From Prostheceraeus crozeri (taxonomy: Eukaryota > Platyhelminthes > Polycladida > Euryleptidae), in the NCBI GenBank assembly GCA_907163375.1, contig CAJQUW010001043.1, positions 852,501 to 916,500 of the forward strand: 64,000 nucleotides of DNA. The letters are read 5' to 3'. Position 1 is the first letter of the stretch, and each line of letters begins with the position of its first letter. A program made the position numbers and the translations under genes. A model generated the notes under the pieces. The model did not search any database. It was not told the origin of the DNA and saw only the letters and a program-made list of their open reading frames with translations. Positions 51,890 to 63,224 of the stretch are shown here, in pieces.

Positions 51890-52962
51890 AAGATGTACCT
51901 AAGCCGAGCCGATCCGAACCGATGGCGGCTCGATTCGGCTGGGCTTAAAATCATCTTCCCTCGGCTCGGCTCCTCTTGCTCGAGCCAGTCAAAGCCGCGG
52001 CTCTTCAGCTTGGCTTAAAATATATCGTTTGTAGTTTGGTCCCATTCTTTCAAGACAAGTGAAGTCATATCGAAGCACATATTACTACTCATAATACGTC
52101 TGAAATAACTTCACACTTAGTATTGTATACAATAACAACCTTTGAGGCAGCTGTTCTAATAGCAATCGGTCAACTGCCAACATTGACTTCGTTATATATA
52201 ATATAATTCATTGAGAAACACAGCAAACTCAAGCTAATCCTACTTTCTATTCAAGTCGTTAAAAGAAATTTGAACATCGAATTATTTCCCGAATTTTTGT
52301 GATTTAAATTGCTATATTATGAAAGCATAAATTTATTAAAGAATTAAAATTCATTCATTTAGGAGACTTTATGTAGACTTCTAAGACCTTTGCCTAAACT
52401 CAATAATGGACAGTTTTGATATTCTTATGCTAAGATTTATGGACCAGAGGCTCTTTATTATTCGTCAAGGACCACCATCCTCAAATGGTAGCTTGCGCTG
52501 CGATGAATGTCTTTCTCAAAGTTTTATGATAAAACTGATGTGTAATTATATTAGCCAGATGCATCAGATCGGTAGAGAAAATGAAAGGTAGAAAACTGCG
52601 TAGGAAATTTGTAAGAACAGTAGACAAGGAAAACCATGGCCATGTTTAAATATTGCATCAATGCAACCAGGAATCTTCATAAGACAAGATAATAATTGTA
52701 ATCTCAACATATTACTAACCTTTATTATCAAGTGAAGAATTCCTTCACAATCTATAATTGATGATGCAACTGTAATCATATCCAGTAAATGTTCTACAAT
52801 CAGCACTTGTTAAGAAACTATGTGTATGGACACTGTACATTAGGTTGAATTTTAACTTTGTTTTACCCAAAATTAAAACGGCTCGTTGGCTCGGATCAGC
52901 TCGGCATGAATATTTCAAAATCACATCGGCTCGCGGCTCGTCAGGTCGAGCCATGTACATCT
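51890..52962. mobile_element. Candidate non-autonomous transposon with GAGCC-rich ends
   Basis: The ends AGATGTAC and GTACATCT are inverted. Inside each end are clusters of GAGCC/GGCTC (CGAGCCGATCCGAACC on the left, CACATCGGCTCGCGGCTCG on the right), which stand out in AT-rich surroundings. The middle 800 bases carry no gene. The right end touches the Penelope-like pair, and matching target duplications were not found, so limits and family are uncertain; a hAT-like origin is a guess. Confidence 0.45.
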
Positions 52963-53690
52963 AATTGAAGCAATGTCTGTCGTTGATGAATTTGTACACC
53001 GCAAACACAACTATTCTCGAAATCATAATTTATTGAAAGTTAAAATAAATCAAAGGAAAAAAGTTAACACCCGAACGTTTTCGACGGCTCTTTTCAAGGG
53101 TGGACACCGGTTAACTGACAATAGTGCACTAATGCAATCGACACTGACACAGCGAAATGACAACAACTCAAAAGGACGTAATGACAGACAGAACTAACAT
53201 AGAAATCTATCAAGGCAAAGCAAGAGAGAAAATGAATTGTTTCTGGATGCACAAAGCAGGTTATACACAACACGGGCCTTACACTCGAAGGGCAACTCAT
53301 CCTTCAGAGAACGAACAGAAATAGATCTCGTACTATGTATTACAACAGGATCGATGGCAGGACAAACACTTTTAGTGACACGACTTAATTTCTTATAAAA
53401 AACTGTGGAAAACCTATCATGCAGAAAAGGAACACGAATGACGGGCTCTATCAAATAAACATCGAACCAATCCTCTCTTATAAGACATCGGAACATGACT
53501 CAAAAAATGTAAATATAAGCCGCTCCTAGACGGCTTTCGATAAGTGGAGGTCACAGTGTTCCCTTTACAGTCTCTAGACACTAAAACATCCAGAAAAGCA
53601 AGACTATCATCGGATTCTGCTTCACAAGTAAATGACAAGCTTCCATGGAGTGAGTTTAAAATGTCCAGGAAGTTTCTCAACTTTTGCCCG
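52963..53690 (-). mobile_element. Penelope-like element, minus copy (3' part)
   Basis: Read on minus: RNFLDILNSLHGSLSFTCEA, AFLDVLVSRDCKGNTVTSTY, RKPSRSGLYLHFLSH and YKRGLVRCLFDRARHSC are the end of a Penelope-type reverse transcriptase. Further on KKLSRVTKSVCPAIDPVVIH and SLKDELPFECKARVVY lead into the linker. The GIY-YIG part is deleted, and the copy runs directly to the 3' end (52963), which is shared with the plus copy. 5'-truncated at the centre. Confidence 0.85.
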
Positions 53691-54632
53691 TCGTATATGT
53701 TCTGATTGTTCTTGGGAGGCCGAGTGTCGTTTTTTATTTGACACTTTGAAGGCCAACGGCTATCCTGAGCAGTTCATACTGAAGTACTCTACTGCAAAAA
53801 AGGAACTACCGACTTTTGGTCCCAAATGTAAACCTGTTTACATTCGTGTTCCTTTTCTGCATGATGAGGAGAAAGGTGATGAAAGGTGAGAAAGGTGTGA
53901 AAGATGATGAGGTTTTCCGCAGTTTTTTATAAGAAATTAAGTCGTGTCACTAAAAGTGTTTGTCCTGCCATCGATCCTGTTGTAATACATAGTACGAGAT
54001 CTATTTCTGTTCGTTCTCTGAAGGATGAGTTGCCCTTCGAGTGTAAGGCCCGTGTTGTGCATAAGTTTTCATGTGGTTGTGAATGCAGCTACGTGGGCCG
54101 CACTCAACGTGCTTTGTCTGCCAGAGTGTCTGAGCATCTACCAGCATGGATATACTCTTGTGGTTTTCGTCCTCGCTCAAAGTCTTTGCCAGATAGCGCT
54201 GTTACCAGGCATGTTATGTCCTGCAACCTTTTTGACAAGTCTGTTCCTCCAGTCAGTCATTTTTCTGTACTGGCTCATTCTGACTCTGTTTTTCTTCTAA
54301 GCATTTTGGAGTCATTACTGATAAAATTGTACAAACCTGCTTTGTGCATCCAGAAACAATTCATTTTCTCTCTTGCTTTGCCTTGATAGATTTCTATGTT
54401 AGTTCTGTCTGTCATTACGTCCTTTTGAGTTGTTGTCATTTCGCTGTGTCAGTGTCGATTGCATTAGTGCATTATTGTCAGTTAACCGGTGTCAACCCTT
54501 GAGAAGAGCCGTCGAAAACGTTCGGGTGTTAACTTTTTTCCTTTGATTTATTTTAACTTTCAATAAATTATGATTTCGAGAATAGTTGTGTTTGCGGTGT
54601 ACAAATTCATCAACGACAGACATTGCTTCAAT
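53691..54632 (+). mobile_element. Penelope-like element, plus copy with GIY-YIG endonuclease
   Basis: The reverse transcriptase end (ECRFLFDTLKANGYPEQFIL, PVYIRVPFLHDE) is followed, after a frame change near 53890, by KKLSRVTKSVCPAIDPVVIH and the GIY-YIG region KFSCGCECSYVGRTQRALSA, RVSEHLP, with SRHVMSCN-like VTRHVMSCNLFD and the C-terminal SILESLLIKLYKP. The endonuclease is the Penelope hallmark. It lies head to head with the minus copy; their last 300 bases are nearly identical inverted repeats (52963-53262 against 54336-54632). 5'-truncated. Confidence 0.9.
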
Positions 54633-57214
54633 TATTTGAAAAGTCGTTTGCCTCAATCTGAAGTCCATGTACATCTCTACCTTCGACAGCATTAACATCC
54701 CTGGTTCGTCAAATTATTCCATAATTTCCAAGTTGATAAAGTTCTCGGTTATTATATAAATTACTGTCGTAAGGGTTTACACAATAATTGCTACAAACCT
54801 TGATGTTTACGTTCCGGGAAATGAAATCTGAGGTAGATGTAATACATACGCAATATACCTTAATAACGCGGTGTCTATGATTGACAGAGATTTTGGTGCA
54901 TTTACACTACGATAGGCCTATTACATATAAGAACTACGTACATAGCATATGACTAACGGCTTGTTTTCATTTGTCGATTTAACTTACTGTCGATGAGTTC
55001 ATTGTCATAATAAATCTGCAGACTACTATCATATTGAGGATCGACTACTTCAATCATCTGAAATGATGTTTTGAGCATGATCAATCAAAACATGATGTCT
55101 TTGAATAGGTAAATGATTTCTCGAGTTGACGAATAGCTGTCTAATCGAATGCAATGATTGCAAATTTGTGTAAATTTCATCAGACGAACGGCAATACCGT
55201 CTTGCTCTGACAATTGTCGATTTTGTGGGTTTCACATCTTACCACTGCACAGATGGTCTATAAAATCACACCTGGTGGAAGTGAGTCAAATTCGAAACGT
55301 TGCTGATTTGGAGTTCAAACCAAAAATAAGCAGTAAACGGGGTTTTGAAGGAAACAACAGATGCTGATATATCATCGTGATAAGCAATATTGAATAATAA
55401 ACGGACCAGCGAGGTAATATATAACTTCTTAAAATTTTGAAATATTTCACTTTTTTGGCGAATTTTATAGCGATTTTGCGATTGCGAAAGCCTTCGCAGC
55501 CATATTGGCAACGATTGCGTGAGACAGCATATGGCGATAGCCTGTCCAAATTTAATTTGGCTTATGGTGAAACTGAGAGAAGAGGTCACTTTTAAGATGT
55601 CGTCAAGTTTGGCCATCGCTGAAGATTTCTAAGTCAACTTGATTTGAAAAGAAATGAAGGCCTGAAGATTCTAGTTGGAAATAGTCACTCTCCACTTTAG
55701 CTTGATCACCGCGTTCGGAAGATCCATCTGTCCCAGTCATTTACAGATTTTACAATGATGTAGTTATAATTGATATGGTTGTCTTCATTCCGATTCTCTT
55801 CAATGTTGATCAATTACATCAGGACTTGCGCATGTAATTAATTCAATTATCAATTCAAAAAATTACGAAATTTTGAGATTTGGCACACTTGATTTAGTTG
55901 ATACTTGATCGTTGTGATACTTAATCAGCATGCTGAAATGATAGTTGATAAGCGTGATAATTATATCAGTCGAATCTCTGTGAATTGAATGTTGACTTCC
56001 TTACTAATGAGCGAGATCATCTACTTTATTAGCATTTGCCATATTTGTATGGCAACCAGAATGAGTTCAGCAGAGAAGGAGGCCGAACATGAGACTCATA
56101 CTGAATGATGTAACTCTCAGACTACCACAAATCTGCACGTCTGTAGAGTTCAAACTGATTATTCTTCTAGTCAGATAAAAGAAAGAGACATGTAAATCCA
56201 ACTGGAAACAGATTGCAGCTTTATGCAAAAAACATCTTGTGTTTTTTAATTGAATGAGAAGTGCCGACCAAGTCAAGAACTTTAATTTTAGCATAGAAAA
56301 CATTATCCATGGCGATCCACGACGCCTGGACAAGAACACCGAAGTTGGGTAGTGCACAGTTGGGCAGAAACTTGTGACATATACGGTATACCACTGCATG
56401 AGAGTGGGAATCCGTGCTGGTGTCACGAGGGTGATCCTTTTGAGGACTTCCATAGAGCCAGTTTTCCGGTCGCAGAAATCGAAAACGATTTTATAGGGTC
56501 ACACTCTTATGTTGGTTTTAGTTTTCTTTTATGTTAGCTCGGCACGAGACAAAAACAGGCATAGAGTATACAGTCCTGTGGAACAAATGGCCGACTAACC
56601 ACGGGAGGCAGCTGCCGAGCAAGACGTGGCGCTTTATAGAATCTGCCACCCTCTCTTCTACACATACTGTAGGACCACACGAGTCCATACAAATAATAAA
56701 CTTGAATGAGTAACAATGCATCATTCATTGATAAATTACAGTGATAGTGATTAGAGAACGTATTATGGCAAGCAAGAACTACCTAAGCGCATTTTCATGG
56801 TCGCTGCCAATCGTCAGAGGTAACTAAGCACTATTTAACTAGCATCTTTAATTTGTCATTATACTTCATTTTGCATCTCAGTAATGCAAGGATAGATGTT
56901 CTCGGTCTAAATATCTGTAGAAGCATTGCCTGTTTGGAATTGAATAGGTAAAACCCAGACTACTTTGACTTTCAAATTCACCCGACTTCGATTCCTATAG
57001 TACTTTTTTGCTTTTAGGATGATTGAATAATGGTGGTTCACAAGAAAGGCTTGATTATTCGGTGAATCTGAAAGTGAAAATCAAAATCGCACGCAATAAA
57101 TTAAATTTCAACGGATGAACTTGCTCAGTGGACTTGGTGTTCAGGAGGATTATTTTCAATTATAGGCTGAATTATATTTTGATATTTGATTTTGCTTATT
57201 TTGAATTAGACTAG
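54633..57214. other. Non-coding stretch, nothing firm
   Basis: A minus-strand frame at 56067-56453 (128 codons) has no recognised motif. CCATGTACATCTC at about 54665 resembles the end of the GAGCC-rich element. No other feature is supported. Confidence 0.4.
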
Positions 57215-57366
57215 GGGCTTGGACGGTGCTGACACAGTCAGACTTTTCTGGAGCGTTGTGGTACTTTTAGTCCGGATACCCTTCATGCCGACTTCCAATG
57301 ACACTTTCGGGGTTCAACCAATGATCAAAGGATCGCTATGCCAATCACTTAACCACTGTGCCACGG
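57215..57366 (-). repeat. tRNA-derived SINE copy
   Basis: On minus: box A (TGGCACAGTGGTTAAGTGAT), a degenerate box B, then CATTGGAAGTCGGCATGAAG and the 3' body CCACAACGCTCCAGAAAAGT, ending GTCCAAGCCC. Older than the other copies by the number of differences. Confidence 0.85.
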
Positions 57367-59706
57367 ATTAGAATTTCCGAGATAAAACGGCTGCAGCATT
57401 TTTAAGTTGACTCTTAGTTTCCGTGTTATCAATCTCCCCCATCTAAAAAAAAATTTTGTTTAACAATCAAACTGAAGATAAAACACTGAGATATCGAGGC
57501 TTGTGGATTCCGGGAGATTTTGCTGAGCTTGCACTAGCATCTTTCCTTGGATTTTGACTGATTTAAAGATTTAAACTTTGGCTTCTAGAAGAATATATCA
57601 GCCCCTCTTATTCCGAGGAGGACATTTAGCAATAGCGGCTTTTTGCAAAATACTTTTCCCGGTGGGCAATTAAAATTGGATGGGATATCATAACACTGGT
57701 TCCCCATAGGTAAATGAATCCAGTTTTGGCGTGGGTATGACACCAGAACAAGAACCAAGCAATTCAAATCAAGAATGATCACAATATTTCAATTCCATCT
57801 AGGGGAATGGCTGGAATTTTATCATGGGAGAAAAGTCATCACTTGAAGTTGTTTCCTTGTCAATTCAAGTGATGACAGAAATTTCTAAATAACAAGCTAC
57901 ATGCAGTGGAATGAACCTCAATGCCATGGCTCTGACTTGCTCACCCAATATAACTTCATATAACCATAGAAATGCTATGGCCATTTGTACAATGTGACGA
58001 AACAATGTTAATTTATTCGTTAACAATGCACCATCCTTATACACACGTAGTGAGCGGATTTATGCCACACTAGTTCATGTAAAAAAATGCACTAACAGTG
58101 AGCTTTCCATTGAACCATGATTTTGACATGATAACTCTCTGCGATTGAGAATTGATCTTATGTACCTAAAATAATCTTACGGCGCCAAAAGACTAGGTTA
58201 ACAGTTTTCAAATGACGAGGACGCATTCCTCATGATTCCTAGTCGTACGATTGAAACCGCTCTCATAGAATCACTGATGCGATACATCGAAACTGAAAAT
58301 ACTCGAATGATGAAGCGAATTCTCATCCTTATGACATCTAGTCAACAGTCATCTTCTTATAGATAAACACGTGAAGCAAAGATACAAATGAAATAAATAT
58401 TTTAGCATTATGAATAATATTTCCGCACACTGAATAATATCGTCAAATATAAAATGTCGACGTCTCTGGGCATGCTTTGCAACAGTTAACTGATACTTTT
58501 GATGACACTCATTGTCCGAACTCCGAAGTACAATTATAAAAACTCTTGACATGTGATAACTCTTATCATGTAGTGACCGATAGAATGCATTCTAATAAAG
58601 AAATATTAAGTAAATCACATCAACCGATGAATAGATGAAATCATACAAGTTTAGTCTAATAGTCCCATGTAACTCTTCAGCCTTGAAAGGGGCTTCGATC
58701 TAAAATGAATTGGTATACAATTTGTATTTCTATGAAAAGATCTTCCTAAATGACACACGCGTAATCACAATGAAAGAGTCAAAAAGACATGAATCCATCA
58801 ACTTCAAAAAGAACTTAATTTCTCTGGAGCAAAGGAGTTGATGCGTTTTGTGAATCAACGAAACATGAGCGCAGGTCAAGAGATAGTAAATGGATATTAT
58901 CTTCAGACCAGGTAATCTATCTATCGTAGAATGGATCAATTCAAGTTCACATGAATCCAGCAACTGCTTCGAAATGAGCACCAAAAGAGAAATAACAAAT
59001 CAAATGATACTGGTTCAACGATGGTATTCTATCGTGAAGGTGTACACACGAATTCTTTGGCTGATGATCAATGATACCATCTGCAAAAGAAATTTCCTGG
59101 GCGAGAACATGTCCACACTCCGGAAGATGGATCCGATACATGATAAGGATTTGCATGATATTCTTTCAAAGGACTACATAAAAAGGAGTCTGTTCAGCAC
59201 CAGGCACCAATCTCCGCGATCTGCGACAGAACAGCTACTGCAATATCAAATTTCACTTTTGAATATGGAAATTCTTCTTATGAAGTAATAGACCAGTTTA
59301 AAGGCAAGGTTGCTCCCTACGTTTGATCTTTCCAGTTTGAAAACGAGAAAAGTGAATGCAGCTGCCACAGGACAGACAGCAGTTATTCTGTCATGATTAA
59401 GAATAAAATCCATATGTAATCAAAGTTATTTATCGAGAAAACAAGGATATCTCCTTATTGAGTTATCCTCTTACTTGAGCATTAAATGAAGTAGCACTCA
59501 AATAAGCAAAAATTAAGACCAGATATAAAAATGAGACTGAGGAAACATAGAAACAATGCAAATCAAACGCCTAGGGTTAGCCTTTGTCCTAAACAGACAC
59601 CATTAAAAATATTTGTTGCATTCTAATTGTTCATAAAGAATCACGCAGAAGCGTGATACTCAAGATCTTTCGTGGCTCATAAGAAAATAATGAATGGTTC
59701 AACGTT
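57367..59706. other. Non-coding stretch, nothing firm
   Basis: A 132-codon frame at 58890-59288 shows no family motif and may be chance. No repeats were recognised. Confidence 0.4.
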
Positions 59707-59879
59707 ACTACTCCTCCATACTGGGGGCTTGGACGGTGTTGACATAGTCTGACTTAAATCTGGAGCGCTGTGATCTTTTAGTCCGGATGCCCTTCCTGAC
59801 GACTTCCAATGACACTTTCGGGGCTCGACCTGTGGACCAGAAGATCGCTAGGCCAAGCACTTAACCACTGTGCCTCGGA
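59707..59879 (-). repeat. tRNA-derived SINE copy
   Basis: On minus: GGCACAGTGGTTAAGTGCTT, box B region with GGTCGAGCCC, CATTGGAAGTCGTCAGGAAG, and the full 3' body ending with CCCCCAGTATGGAGGAGTAG. Close to the consensus. Confidence 0.85.
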
Positions 59880-60229
59880 AACCACTGTGACAGGCTCATG
59901 GTGACAGTAATTAAGGAAACTGGGATGCAAGACCTCGTTCGAGTCTGCTTTTCGGCACACAACAAAAGGGAAGATTGCTGATCTGTGCTGCAGCTAGTAA
60001 ACCCGTAAACGCGCAAAAAAAACTGCTCATTAACTTAGACGAAATGTCAGTAGAGTGCCATCAATACCCGGGGATATCAACTTGACATGAAATCATGGAG
60101 GGAACAGAATCGCTGAACATCTTCGTGCTGTGATTGACCTGAGAACTTTTTCATTACTGACTACAATCTTCATTCATGCATCTGAGAAGAGAACATTAAA
60201 TTCCAAAAATAAAATGGGATGTCTCTGAT
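59880..60229. other. Non-coding stretch, nothing identified
   Basis: Nothing can be supported between the SINE and the LINE fragment. Confidence 0.4.
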
Positions 60230-61165
60230 GCCTGAAGTTGAAGTTGTCCTCTTGGAAAACAAGCCTGGCATCAAAAGGAATGAGAGTCGACGTTAACAAG
60301 TCGAAGATCATGACACCATGCAAGGTACCTCTGGCAGAGACTGGAGAGTGGCCATGTGGAGGTTGCAGACAAGGGGCAGACGCGAATACCATCAAGTGCG
60401 GCGTGTGCGATCACTGTATCCACAAACGATGTTTGAAGAGAACTTTAAACGCAGCTGCATCTCATTTTGTGTGCCCCAGGTGTTTGGGACGGCATCAGGC
60501 AGAAACTCCGAGTGAGTTTGATGAGTTAAGTGTGGGTGGTGACCGTTTCAGCTCAGTTGAGTCCCTTTGTTACGTTTTGTGATATGTTGAGTGCCGCAGG
60601 TAGATCCGACCTTGCCATGACTTCGAGAGTAAGGTGTGGATAGAAGAAGTTCCATGAACTTGCACCTTTCCTAATATCCAAGGTTCCCACCTTGAAAATG
60701 AAAGGCCAAGTGTATTCTGCTTGTATCCGTAGCGCGATGATGTACGGGAGTGAGACGTGTGTTGTGAAAAGTGATCAGACCATGAAGATTGAAAGAACCA
60801 AAAAGGCAATAGTGTGAAGAATGTGCGGTGTGAGGCTGGTCGATGGACACAGGAGTGAAGACCTAAGAATGAAGATGAACCGGTGATGCATTTCCGATGT
60901 TCTACGAAGAAGAATGTAGTGGTATGGCCACATTCTGAGAAGAGATGAGAGTGACTGGACGAAAAAGATCTTTCCAGTTGGAAGTCGAAGGCAGAAGGCC
61001 CAGATGAAGACCAAGGAAAACATGGTCGCAAGCCGTCTTCGAAGATCTTGACGCTCTGGACCCGAATCCAGCAATGTTCTAGGATCGACAGGAGTGGAGA
61101 CACGCCATCAGAAAGCAACAACCGTCTGACCCCGCTCAACGTGGACAAGGACGAAAAACGGGAAG
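60230..61165 (+). mobile_element. LINE fragment with a zinc-finger insert in the reverse-transcriptase ORF
   Basis: Begins within the reverse transcriptase (LKLSSWKTSLASKGMRVDVN, KSKIM), followed by a Cys/His cluster WPCGGCRQGADANTIKCGVC, DHCIHKRCLK, FVCPRCLG that resembles a PHD/RING-type treble-clef finger. Later frames give KFHELAPFLISKVPTLKMKG, VYSACIRSAMMYGSETCVVK, and WYGHILRRDESDWTKK, the typical LINE C-terminus. Stops and frame changes occur after 60582. The Cys cluster at this point is a known feature of one invertebrate LINE group. 5'-truncated. Confidence 0.85.
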
Positions 61166-62414
61166 TAAGTAGTTTACGGTCGTGTTCAGCAAGAGCATAC
61201 TTCAGTTGGATCTGCACCGCATAATCAAATAATTTTATGAAAAGCTGATCAAGAAAGAAGATGACCATGTCATGTCATCTTAATCACTAGCTTCCTATAT
61301 TTCTTCTGTCTCCGTCTTTTTGTGTCGGTTTAGCATACATTCATCTTCTAAATCTGTGAGGGTAAATTGCAATGTAATATTGCAGTTCAGAGATCTGAAC
61401 CGCAATATGCTATGCGGCTGAGGGCCGACAGGCCCGAATATAAGCGGTGATGAAGCTTTAACTTAAATTTCCTTAATTTCTTATGCTATTATATTCCATT
61501 GATAATGAAATGAACCATGATGACCCCATTCAGTGCAGACTGCAGCTTTAAATAAATGTAAAAATTGAAAAGAAATGTAAAAATTAACGGAGTCTTAAAG
61601 AAATTTTACTCTTGATTTATCTTGAGAGTAAAATGCGATAACTAAAACAGAAAGACATTCCAGAATATAGATAACTCAGAAATTTTTGATAAATTTGGGT
61701 TTAACAACGAATTTATCTCAAATTCCGGATTCTCAGTCTCCAGATTCAAGAATTTGCGATTAGATTGGAATTCAGGAATGGCTCATTGGTCGGGCGAGTT
61801 GTAGGAGTATTATGAGAATAGGGCGAGCGGAATACTAGGAGGTGGAGATCCTGTGAAGGTAGAAGATGCGGACCCTGTCAACTGAACGGATAATTCGGAG
61901 GAAAAGAGACTGCTTAGGGACGAGGCGAGGGCGATGGAGAGATGGGGTGACTCAATCAAGCCTCACCAAGTCGGCGTTAGATTTTAAGTTATTCGAGAAA
62001 CTGATATCGGAGAACATTGCATAGTAACGACAGGGCAATGAATTTCTGCACTCAGTTACTCATTCCTGAAACCAAGGTCTAAAGTGCCAACGTCTAGTCG
62101 TAAAGACAACAATTTAGGTGTTTTGCCAAAATTATGTGAATTTAGGTGGAAAATATATTTTGGGTGATTCACCTGAATCACAAGCTGCGTGACGTCTCGA
62201 CGATACGCATCACGGACACATATTCATGGGACTTTGAAGGATCAAATAAATTGACAGACAATGCTTATATAGGCCTACTATGTATACAAATCAGCGATAA
62301 TTAGCGTTCATCAGCTATGCTTGCGGTTCATAGCAGGTCTGTAAAGGTCAATAAGATTGGCTTCAGAAATTCGAGTACAGACAGGGTCAGTCTGACAGTT
62401 AAGGAAATCAATAG
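61166..62414. other. Non-coding stretch, nothing firm
   Basis: A purine-rich, GC-richer patch at about 61785-61985 stands out and might be a further LINE tail, but no clear motif can be read. Otherwise nothing. Confidence 0.35.
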
Positions 62415-62550
62415 GTGTACTAAAATTCCTACTAAATAAATTAATAAAAGATAATCAAGGTGATAATTGATAATATGTTCAGAAATGGCAATCCTATTAT
62501 ACTGCGACTATGCTCATGAAAACGTAAATAGAAAGGGTGGTTACTAGAGC
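62415..62550 (-). repeat. Left copy of a 130-bp direct repeat from a Penelope-like element
   Basis: Same orientation and about six differences from 62884-63014, with shared phrases such as TAAAAGATAATCAAGGTGAT and GGCAATCCTATTATACTGCG. On minus it codes for the end of a GIY-YIG segment, so it is a piece of Penelope-like coding sequence. Confidence 0.85.
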
Positions 62551-62555
62551 ACAAT

Positions 62556-62732
62556 CTCCGTGGCACAGTGGTCAAGTGTTTGGCCTAGCGATCTTTTGGT
62601 CTAGAGGTCGAGGCCCGAAGGTGTCATTGGAAGTAGGCAGGAAGGGCATCCGGACTAAAAGGACTGCAACGCTCCTTAAGTCTGACTATGTCAGCACCGT
62701 CCAAGCCCCAAGTATGGGGAGTAGTGACGTAA
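62556..62732 (+). repeat. tRNA-derived SINE copy, first of a tandem pair
   Basis: CTCCGTGGCACAGTGGTCAA, box B GAGGTCGAGGCCC, then GTGTCATTGGAAGTAGGCAG and a complete 3' body ending ATGGGGAGTAGTGACGT. Confidence 0.9.
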
Positions 62733-62747
62733 AAGCTTCACTTTGTG

Positions 62748-62885
62748 GTCTCCCTGGCACAGTGGCTAAGTGCTAGGCCTAGCGATCCTTTGGTCAAGAG
62801 ATCGAGCCCCGAAAGTGTCATTGGAAGTCGTCAGGAAGGGCATCCGGACTGAAAGCTACCACAACGCTCCAGAAAAGCTTGACTA
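62748..62885 (+). repeat. tRNA-derived SINE copy, second of a tandem pair, 3'-truncated
   Basis: GTCTCCCTGGCACAGTGGCT, box B with GATCGAGCCCCG, GTGTCATTGGAAGTCGTCAG, and the 3' body stopping at CAGAAAAGCTTGACTA, where it merges with the right direct repeat. Confidence 0.9.
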
Positions 62886-63224
62886 AAATTCCTACTAAAT
62901 AAATAGATAAAAGATAATCAAGGTGATAATTGATAATATGTTCAGAAATGGCAATCCTATTATACTGCGACGATGCTCATTAAAACGTAAATAGAAAGCG
63001 TGGTTACTAGAGCCGATGTAGGCATTGTGACAAAAGTTGCAGCGAAAGTTGTAAGCAACCTTACGCGACTTTTTCAGAGGAAGTTTTGCAGCCAGCTCCC
63101 TTTTCATTCCTGGTTCAACTTCGGAAAGGCTCCATGTTTTAAGAAATACTGTGGTTGTTTTGCAGTACATAATCCCTTTGATGAACAAGTTATACTCCCT
63201 GTTTAATGTCGGAAAAAGGCTCAC
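62884..63224 (-). mobile_element. Penelope-like fragment with GIY-YIG motif
   Basis: On minus an open frame of 109 codons includes SRKVAYNFRCNFCHNAYIGS, SNHAFYLRFNEHRRSIIGLP, a GIY-YIG segment with the CxxC insert typical of Penelope-like endonucleases (compare YIG-T-R-x-L-x-x-R-x-x-EH). It is a different subfamily from the pair at 53-54.6 kb. Its left 130 bases are repeated at 62415-62550 on the far side of two SINEs. Confidence 0.75.

Noticed and set aside
56067-56453. 128-codon minus-strand frame
   Set aside because: No family recognised, no splice or promoter context; competing frames of similar length on both strands.
58890-59288. 132-codon plus-strand frame
   Set aside because: No motif, irregular composition, overlapping open frames on the other strand; probably chance.
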